Below are positions 1 through 3,828 of a DNA stretch of 6,038 nt, in pieces. Where the stretch lies: positions 1 through 6,038 of the forward strand of contig JAUMXD010000082.1 in NCBI GenBank assembly GCA_030529305.1, in the 5' to 3' direction. The stretch is from Allobrachymonas sp. (GTDB lineage: Bacteria; Pseudomonadota; Gammaproteobacteria; Burkholderiales; Burkholderiaceae). The notes below the pieces were generated by a model, which searched no databases, was not told the origin of the DNA, and was given only the letters and a program-made list of their open reading frames with translations. Each line of letters begins with the position of its first letter. Within the stretch, counting starts at the first letter, position 1. A program made the translations under genes and the position numbers.

Positions 1-662
1 CCGGCCTGCACTGCAGCGCCAACGAACGCCGCGCCGACGAAGCCAGCCGCGATGTGGAGGCCTGGCTCAAATGCAAATACATGCGCGACTTTTTGGGCGA
101 AGAATTCAGCGGCGTGGTCAGCAGCGTCACGAGCTTTGGCCTTTTCGTCACGCTCGATGCCATGTACGTCGAAGGCTTGGTACACATCACCGAACTGGGT
201 GGCGACTACTTCAAGTTCGACGAAGCGCGGCAAGAACTGCGCGGCGAGCGCACCGGCGTGCGCTTTGCCTTGGGCGCCAAAGTGCAGGTGCAAGTCATCC
301 GTGTGGACCTGGACGGCCGCCGCATCGACTTTCGCTTGGTGCGCGCCGGGCAAGAGGTTTTGCAACAAGCCGCCGCAGGTAAAAAGCGCGCTTCCGGCAA
401 GCGCTCATCCAAGCAAGGCGCAGATGAAAGCGACGCCACAACTGACGCGCCAATCGACGCCTTTGCACCAGACGAAATCATCTGGCAACCACGCCCACGC
501 CGCAGCAGCTCCCGCAAAGAGGGCAGCACAAGCCGACGCAACTCGGCAAGGGCTGCAGCCACATCCAGCCCATCGCGCGGCAACCGATCTGCCAGCGGCA
601 AAGGCAGTGCCAAAGCCAGCAAACGCACATCCACAAGCGGCAAAAAACGCGGCAAGCGCTGA
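1..662 (+). CDS. rnr: Ribonuclease R, C-terminal part (5' end outside window)
   Basis: This is the last 219 residues of RNase R, a processive 3'-to-5' exoribonuclease that degrades structured RNA, including mRNA, rRNA and tmRNA-tagged messages, in the cytoplasm. The frame is open from base 3, so the start and the catalytic RNB centre lie upstream. Visible are the end of the RNB domain, with the conserved CSANERRADEA motif (residues 4-14 of the fragment), and then a complete S1 RNA-binding domain (about residues 30-115, with the motifs GVVSSVTSFGLFV and GLVHITEL). About 100 residues of low-complexity tail rich in Lys, Arg, Ser and Ala follow; basic tails of this kind are usual for RNase R and help unwind duplex RNA. 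The stop at 660-662 lies 46 bases before a strong hairpin terminator. The family call is secure; the tail is longer than in E. coli as far as I recall. Confidence 0.95.
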   Translation, partial: GLHCSANERRADEASRDVEAWLKCKYMRDFLGEEFSGVVSSVTSFGLFVTLDAMYVEGLVHITELGGDYFKFDEARQELRGERTGVRFALGAKVQVQVIRVDLDGRRIDFRLVRAGQEVLQQAAAGKKRASGKRSSKQGADESDATTDAPIDAFAPDEIIWQPRPRRSSSRKEGSTSRRNSARAAATSSPSRGNRSASGKGSAKASKRTSTSGKKRGKR

Positions 663-708
663 AGCAGCACTGCACGCGGCAGTGTCAGGAAGAGCGCAAA
701 ACTCATAC

Positions 709-741
709 AAAGAAAAAGGGGCTTGAAGCCCCTTTTTCTTT
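709..741. terminator. Bidirectional intrinsic terminator
   Basis: A perfect inverted repeat has arms at 709-722 and 728-741 around a five-base TTGAA loop. Its GC core is GGGGC/GCCCC and its outer part is A-rich on the left arm and T-rich on the right (TTTTTCTTTT). On the + strand it ends rnr with a U tract. On the minus strand the complement of the A-rich arm gives an equally good U tract 29 bases past the stop of the lipoprotein gene. It therefore serves two convergent transcription units. Confidence 0.92.
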
Positions 742-769
742 TAAAAACTCCTTGTGGCAGGCATTCTTT

Positions 770-1108
770 CTATTGCTCTACGGCAACCCATCCGTCGTCA
801 CCTTTAACCATGCGAACTTTAACCACTCTTTGTGTTCTTCCCAACAAAGGCATGGTCATGTCCAACTCCACATCGCAGTTATACCCAGAACTTCCCTCTG
901 CAGATTTGCAACTCACTTTTTTCACCTTGTGCAATTCAAAGTTTCCGCCAGGGGAAGGTATCTTTTCTCTCAACTGATTCGCCTGATCAATACTGTTCTG
1001 ATACGCCTTTTCGATATCAGAATTAGACGGCTCGCCCGAGCATGCCGCCAGCGCCAAAGTGGCCAGCAACACAGGGGCCGCAAAGAATTTGCAGTTTGGA
1101 CTACGCAT
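770..1108 (-). CDS. Small predicted lipoprotein with a cysteine pair
   Basis: This is a predicted lipoprotein of 112 residues that I do not recognise as a named family. The start at 1108 is chosen over one nine codons upstream (1135) because GGGAGA lies about 8 bases before it and the signal peptide then has normal length. The N-terminus has a short basic segment, a hydrophobic core and a lipobox L20-A21-A22-C23, so it should be lipidated on Cys23 and anchored in the envelope; the +2 residue is Ser, which usually directs outer-membrane sorting in Gram-negatives. The mature part has a helical, polar segment (about 30-50) and then alternating strands (about 57-111) with Cys67 and Cys78 placed to form a disulfide. 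It lies 59 bases after the upstream exported-protein gene on the same strand, probably in one transcript, and ends at the shared terminator. Its role is unknown. Confidence 0.8.
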   Translation of the reverse strand: MRSPNCKFFAAPVLLATLALAACSGEPSNSDIEKAYQNSIDQANQLREKIPSPGGNFELHKVKKVSCKSAEGSSGYNCDVELDMTMPLLGRTQRVVKVRMVKGDDGWVAVEQ

Positions 1109-1167
1109 CACTTTTCTCCCAAAAATCAAACGCACAAACCGTTATCTATAAATCACGATGACACACA

Positions 1168-1599
1168 TCAATAGCCTTTATTCAGCATCTCCAGATTCAC
1201 ATGGCATTCCCAGACCTGTCCGCCCTCTTCCTCTATTCTTATATCGGGCCCATGCAACTGAAAAGGCAGCTCTTTAAAAACAAAAGGCCTATAACCAGGA
1301 AACGCCATTAGATAACTCGTATCACTCAATTTCTTGGGTTTAGCCCAGACTATTTTTCTATTCAGGTTCTTTTTACTGGAATTAAAAAAATCAGAATCCC
1401 ACAGCAGGCCAACCTTTCCTTGCTTGCGCATTTTCTTTCTTTGCGAACTGCTACTGGTTATCGCATCATCCCCAATGAAAATCTCCACATCTTTTTGATC
1501 ATTGGATTTGCAGTTCATCAAATAATCGCCAAAACCCATCTGCGCATAGACAGGCATTACACACAAAGCACTCAAAATCATGAGCAAAGGTTTTTTCAT
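1168..1599 (-). CDS. Exported protein of unknown function
   Basis: This is a secreted or periplasmic protein of 143 residues with no family I can name. The start at 1599 is preferred to one eight codons upstream (1623) because a strong GGGAGG ribosome-binding site sits about 5 bases before it and the N-terminus then becomes a classic Sec signal peptide: MKK, a hydrophobic core, and a likely cut after V17-Y18-A19. The mature chain is about 124 residues. It has exactly two cysteines, Cys30 near its start and Cys132 in a WECHV motif near its end, so a disulfide tying the two ends together is plausible. The middle is basic (KKMRKQGKVG, then KKNLNRK), and the C-terminal half has the strand pattern of a small beta-rich domain. 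It is the first gene of a two-gene minus-strand unit with the lipoprotein. The two products may work together in the envelope, which is an inference from position only. Confidence 0.78.
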   Translation of the reverse strand: MKKPLLMILSALCVMPVYAQMGFGDYLMNCKSNDQKDVEIFIGDDAITSSSSQRKKMRKQGKVGLLWDSDFFNSSKKNLNRKIVWAKPKKLSDTSYLMAFPGYRPFVFKELPFQLHGPDIRIEEEGGQVWECHVNLEMLNKGY

Positions 1600-1633
1600 G
1601 TTTTCCTCCCGAATAATCAACAAGCAGGTAATT

Positions 1634-1660
1634 CATTTAGCGCAGCTGTTTCAATTTCAA
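1634..1660 (-). promoter_or_regulatory. Possible promoter for the exported-protein gene
   Basis: Read on the minus strand, TTGAAA (1660-1655) is followed after 15 bases by TAAATG (1639-1634), about 35 bases upstream of the ATG at 1599. TTGAAA occurs twice in tandem (also 1654-1649). The spacing is short and the -10 match is poor, so this is only a candidate. Confidence 0.22.
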
Positions 1661-1791
1661 TCATCAGCTCCCACGACGGAGCTCACCACATAACAAGCAA
1701 GACAGCCTCACCCTCCCCTTCGCTGTACAAACAACTCAAAAGCATACAAAAAACTCTCAAAGTCACCAGCAAATCAAAAATAAAATTATTT

Positions 1792-1818
1792 TTGACACTT
1801 ATAGTATGCAACTATACA
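1792..1818 (+). promoter_or_regulatory. Promoter with overlapping operator upstream of the Xre regulator
   Basis: TTGACA (1792-1797, a perfect -35) is followed by TATACA (1813-1818) as a -10 candidate, with a short 15-base spacer. The spacer contains a perfect inverted repeat, TATAGT (1800-1805), ATGCA, ACTATA (1811-1816), which runs into the -10. The left part also reads ACT-TAT-AGT (1797-1805), which resembles the half-sites bound by small controller proteins of restriction-modification systems. An operator here would allow the regulator encoded just downstream to control its own operon. The promoter call rests on consensus matching alone. Confidence 0.5.
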
Positions 1819-1864
1819 CCCAAAACAAGTTGTTTCGAATGTTCAAGAGGATGATGCTTCGTGC

Positions 1865-2125
1865 ATGCATCTTTCTCCCACTCTTCGCGCGCGTGACGTT
1901 TTTGCGCACAACCTGCGCCTGTTGCGGCGTATCAAAGACATTTCCCAAGAAGCACTGGCTTTGGATGCGGGGCTGAACCGCACCTACGTCAGCGATGTAG
2001 AGCGCGGCAGCAGAAACATTTCCATCGACAACATGGAATGTTTGGCGCGTGCTCTGGATGTGCCACTCAAAGATCTGCTGGACCCCGAAAAGTTCAAAGA
2101 TCTGGACTTCATTCGCAAGCCATGA
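1865..2125 (+). CDS. Xre/Cro-family helix-turn-helix regulator
   Basis: This is a DNA-binding transcriptional regulator of 86 residues made up almost entirely of one HTH_3 (Xre-type) domain. The first helix contains NLRLLRRIKDIS (16-27), the turn motif begins at Q28-E29-A30-L31, and the recognition helix is about N38-R47 (TYVSDVERG). The I52-S53 and L60-A61-x-A63-L64 positions are typical of the family, and the chain ends with P67-LKDLLDP and a short acidic tail. Its size and sequence style resemble controller (C) proteins of type II restriction-modification systems and stand-alone repressors. No other in-frame ATG, GTG or TTG start was seen nearby; the best ribosome-binding site, AAGAGG at 1845-1850, is 14 bases from the ATG, which is wide. 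The stop overlaps the sirtuin start, so the two are co-translated. Autoregulation is inferred from the inverted repeat in the promoter. Confidence 0.88.
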   Translation: MHLSPTLRARDVFAHNLRLLRRIKDISQEALALDAGLNRTYVSDVERGSRNISIDNMECLARALDVPLKDLLDPEKFKDLDFIRKP

Positions 2126-2817
2126 AAAAGAAAACCTGCGTAGCACTTACTGGCGCAGGCATCAGCGCCGACAGCGGCATTGCCACCTTTCGCGGCGCAG
2201 GCGGTTTGTGGGAAGGCAACCGTGTAGAAGACGTTGCCACACCCGAAGCCTTTACCCGCAACCCGCAATTGGTGATCGACTTTTACAACGCGCGCCGCCG
2301 CCAGTTGCAGCAAGTGCAGCCCAATGCCGCCCACCGCGCACTGGCTGATTTAGAGGCCAGCTGGAACGTACACGTCATCACCCAAAACGTGGACAACCTG
2401 CACGAGCGCGCGGGCAGCACGCAAGTTTTGCATCTGCACGGCGAGTTGACCAAGCTGCGCAGCACGGCTGACGAGCATTACGTGATCGACTGGCCGCATG
2501 ACCAAACGCTGGCCGATTGCGACCCGCAGGGCCACCGCCTGCGCCCGCACATCGTCTGGTTTGGCGAGGCAGTGCCCTTGATTGAACCGGCCGCCACGCT
2601 GGTGCAGCAAGCCGACGTGGTACTGGTCATTGGCACATCGCTACAGGTATACCCCGCTGCAGGCTTGGTGAACTATGCCCCGGTGCATGCGCGCATCTGG
2701 CTGATCGACCCCCACCCCGCCGCCGTGTGGCCTGGCGTGCAAATCGTGGCCGAACGCGCCAGTGTGGGTGTGCCGCAGGTGGTGCAACAACTGTTGCAAG
2801 AGGCGCGGGTGCAATAA
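2122..2817 (+). CDS. Sir2-family NAD-dependent protein deacylase (CobB/SIRT5-like, zinc cysteines missing)
   Basis: This 231-residue sirtuin removes acyl groups from lysines, consuming NAD+ and producing nicotinamide and O-acyl-ADP-ribose. Conserved motifs appear in order: GAGISADSGIATFRG (11-25), TQNVDNLHERAG (87-98), catalytic His106 in HLHGEL, RPHIVWFGE (141-149) and GTSLQVYPA (171-179). Tyr55 and Arg58 in FYNARRRQL match the Tyr-x-x-Arg pair that lets CobB/SIRT5-type enzymes accept succinyl and other acidic acyl groups. The segment that normally forms the zinc ribbon (about 112-140) has only one cysteine (Cys133), so the four-cysteine site is absent; zinc-less members of this class are known to me from other bacteria. 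The start is the ATG that overlaps the regulator's stop (ATGA), which puts the Rossmann fold directly at the N-terminus and implies translational coupling. An N-terminal extension into the regulator gene is unlikely. Targets are unknown. Confidence 0.92.
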   Translation: MKKKTCVALTGAGISADSGIATFRGAGGLWEGNRVEDVATPEAFTRNPQLVIDFYNARRRQLQQVQPNAAHRALADLEASWNVHVITQNVDNLHERAGSTQVLHLHGELTKLRSTADEHYVIDWPHDQTLADCDPQGHRLRPHIVWFGEAVPLIEPAATLVQQADVVLVIGTSLQVYPAAGLVNYAPVHARIWLIDPHPAAVWPGVQIVAERASVGVPQVVQQLLQEARVQ

Positions 2818-2831
2818 GCAACTCTGTTGCT
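2817..2831 (+). repeat. Small inverted repeat at the sirtuin stop codon
   Basis: AGCAAC (2817-2822) and GTTGCT (2826-2831) form a perfect 6-base stem with a three-base loop, starting at the last base of the stop codon. No U tract follows, so it is at best a weak 3'-end structure for the operon. Confidence 0.3.
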
Positions 2832-3151
2832 ACGCTGTTCTTGAAAAATTAGCAGTCAACAGTTTTAATCCCAACTGGTTAATGTGATTCTAGGTTAGAT
2901 AGCAGAATCGCGACCTCATTATTGAGGCGCTGCTGAATATCTCCTCATCCCGTATGAATGCCTCTCAACATGGAGTGGCAGGTGAGAAGTAGAAGGACAC
3001 ATAGTTATTCCATATGCCCCCAGAAATCGGATCACAGAATGTACAAGCACGCTTATCAACAAATACTTTATACTGATTTTTGACTAGCTTTGATACCTTG
3101 TTCTCTTATTGCATCAATGAAACGCATTATCAAGAATCTATGAGAAATTCA
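2820..3151 (-). pseudogene. Degraded DarT-like (DUF4433) ADP-ribosyltransferase remnant
   Basis: No intact gene is present here, but the minus strand gives protein-like pieces in two alternating frames. Piece one begins near 3151 and includes RFIDAIREQGIKASQKSV, ending at a stop at 3070-3068. Piece two (3066-2965, shifted frame) includes the stretch WNNYVSFYFSPATP. Piece three (2971-2879, back in the first frame) reads MLRGIHTG, a stop, then GDIQQRLNNEVAILLSNLES. The join FYFSPATP-ML resembles the conserved YVxFYFxPRSPML core of DarT, a toxin that ADP-ribosylates thymidine in single-stranded DNA using NAD+. The EVAILLSNLES piece fits the following strand, and the first piece fits the N-terminal helix that ends in a Gly. 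The first and third pieces share a frame, so two compensating indels and at least three stops separate it from a working gene. The N-terminal NAD-binding motif is not visible, and the gene seems cut near the element junction. The match is from memory; a related fold of unknown name is possible. Confidence 0.42.
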
Positions 3152-3167
3152 TCAGATTAATGCTTTT

Positions 3168-3617
3168 TTGATTGGGATTTTTATAAGAGGGCTCTTTCAC
3201 TCCCACTACATCGCCAACCAGGCCCTGATGGAAGAAACCGGCATCGACGTGCTCCACAAATGCTGGCCTGCCGACATTCTGGCCCGTCTGGATGACCAGC
3301 CCGCCGCCCTGCCCGAGCGCATGCCCGCGCCCCAGCCCTCGCGCGAAGATCGCCTGCTGGCCCGCCTCATGCGCTACCTCTCCAACGCCAGCATCTTTCT
3401 CAAGAGCCAGGCTTACAAAAATGGCCAGCGCAAGCGCCTGTTCGAGAAGAATCTGTTTCCGCACGTGAGCCTGCTCAAGGCCATGCACATCACCGCCGCC
3501 GAATTCGATCGCCTGATCGACCGGGGCAAAGAGCTTGATCTGCTGGTCGAAATCGACGGCGCCACCCACGGCTACAAAGGCAAGCTCTACGCGGCCGTTG
3601 CAAAGGGGGCCCAATGA
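3168..3617 (+). CDS. Phage/element protein of unknown function, probably 5'-truncated
   Basis: This frame encodes up to 149 residues and I do not recognise the family. It is open from 3144, but the only early starts are a TTG at 3168 inside AT-rich sequence and an ATG at 3228; neither has a ribosome-binding site. GC-rich coding character begins near 3190, before that ATG. The simplest reading is that this is the 3' part of a longer gene whose beginning was lost at the element boundary, or that the gene starts at 3228 and the upstream frame is open by chance. The C-terminal half (about 60-145) is basic and helical, with a stretch around FPHVSLLKAMHITAAEFDRL that has the look of a winged-helix DNA-binding segment and a final strand pair (DLLVEIDG, KGKLYAAV). 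A role in phage DNA transactions is a guess. Its stop overlaps the next start (ATGA). Confidence 0.55.
   Translation: MIGIFIRGLFHSHYIANQALMEETGIDVLHKCWPADILARLDDQPAALPERMPAPQPSREDRLLARLMRYLSNASIFLKSQAYKNGQRKRLFEKNLFPHVSLLKAMHITAAEFDRLIDRGKELDLLVEIDGATHGYKGKLYAAVAKGAQ
3197..3207. other. Possible attachment-site core resembling the guaA 3' end
   Basis: TCACTCCCACT is the complement of AGTGGGAGTGA, which I would expect at the end of guaA genes whose product ends in Glu-Trp-Glu. Integrases of several genomic islands and phages use that site. It sits where AT-rich sequence gives way to phage-like coding sequence, with the geometry expected of a left attachment site (guaA would lie beyond the right end of the element). 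No guaA or integrase gene is visible in the window, and 11 bases is short, so this is tentative. Confidence 0.25.
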
Positions 3618-3802
3618 TGAACATCGCCAACCCCCTTATTTCTGAAGATCATCAGGAAACCGTAGCCAACGCCGCCGAAGCGCTGGATGCCATCATGGCC
3701 CTGCTGGCCGAATCCCAGCAATCGTCTTGCCGAGGCATGTTCCTGCTGTTGCAACCCATCGGCCACGCCCTCACGCATGTAGCCGCGGTCACGGCCGACT
3801 GA
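3614..3802 (+). CDS. Small hypothetical protein coupled to the upstream gene
   Basis: This is a 62-residue protein with no recognised family. Its ATG overlaps the TGA of the gene before it, so it is probably translated by coupling; a second ATG follows immediately (3617). No membrane segment or signal peptide stands out. The sequence looks mainly alpha-helical, with an acidic first helix (about 10-34, including AEALDAIMALLAE) and a second helix containing MFLLLQPIGHALTHV, compatible with a small helical hairpin of the kind common among accessory phage proteins. It ends just before a GC-rich stem-loop and converges on the giant minus-strand gene. The overlap and codon use support a real gene; the function is unknown. 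Confidence 0.55.
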   Translation: MMNIANPLISEDHQETVANAAEALDAIMALLAESQQSSCRGMFLLLQPIGHALTHVAAVTAD

Positions 3803-3806
3803 TTCC

Positions 3807-3824
3807 AGGGGGGCACGCCCCCCT
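3807..3824. terminator. GC-rich stem-loop between convergent genes
   Basis: GGGGGG (3808-3813) and CCCCCC (3818-3823) pair around a CACG loop, with one more A-T pair outside (3807, 3824). It lies exactly in the 26-base gap between two convergent stops, where a shared terminator is expected. It lacks a proper U tract on either side, so termination is inferred from position and stem strength. Confidence 0.45.
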
Positions 3825-3828
3825 TGCC

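Larger units (their letters stand above)
1600..1864. other. Intergenic spacer between divergent transcription units
   Basis: This AT-rich spacer separates the minus-strand exported-protein gene from the + regulator gene, so it should carry divergent promoters. Besides the two promoter candidates listed separately, it has a perfect 6-base inverted repeat AGCTCC-N6-GGAGCT at 1666-1671 and 1678-1683, without a U tract. I see no convincing gene in it. Confidence 0.6.

Noticed and set aside
52..726. A long + frame overlapping rnr in another phase and running into the terminator
   Set aside because: It overlaps a clear RNase R sequence, has the Ala/Pro/Gln-rich look of a shifted GC-rich gene, and ends inside the terminator stem.
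1420..1854. A 144-residue + frame across the exported-protein gene and the spacer
   Set aside because: It overlaps a gene with a signal peptide and strong ribosome-binding site and would run through the promoter of the regulator.
2038..2121. A 28-residue N-terminal extension of the sirtuin
   Set aside because: It would lie inside the regulator gene. The sirtuin fold begins directly at the ATG at 2122, which forms the usual ATGA coupling overlap.
2910..2930. Hairpin GCG-a-CCTCA-TTAT-TGAGG-CGC as a terminator or small RNA
   Set aside because: No U tract follows on either strand, and the bases fall within the third protein-like piece of the toxin relic, which explains them better.
3138..3614. 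A 158-residue minus-strand frame opposite the truncated element gene
   Set aside because: Its Gly/Ala/Val-rich sequence looks like the antisense of a GC-rich gene, and the + strand carries the ATGA-coupled pair in better coding style.
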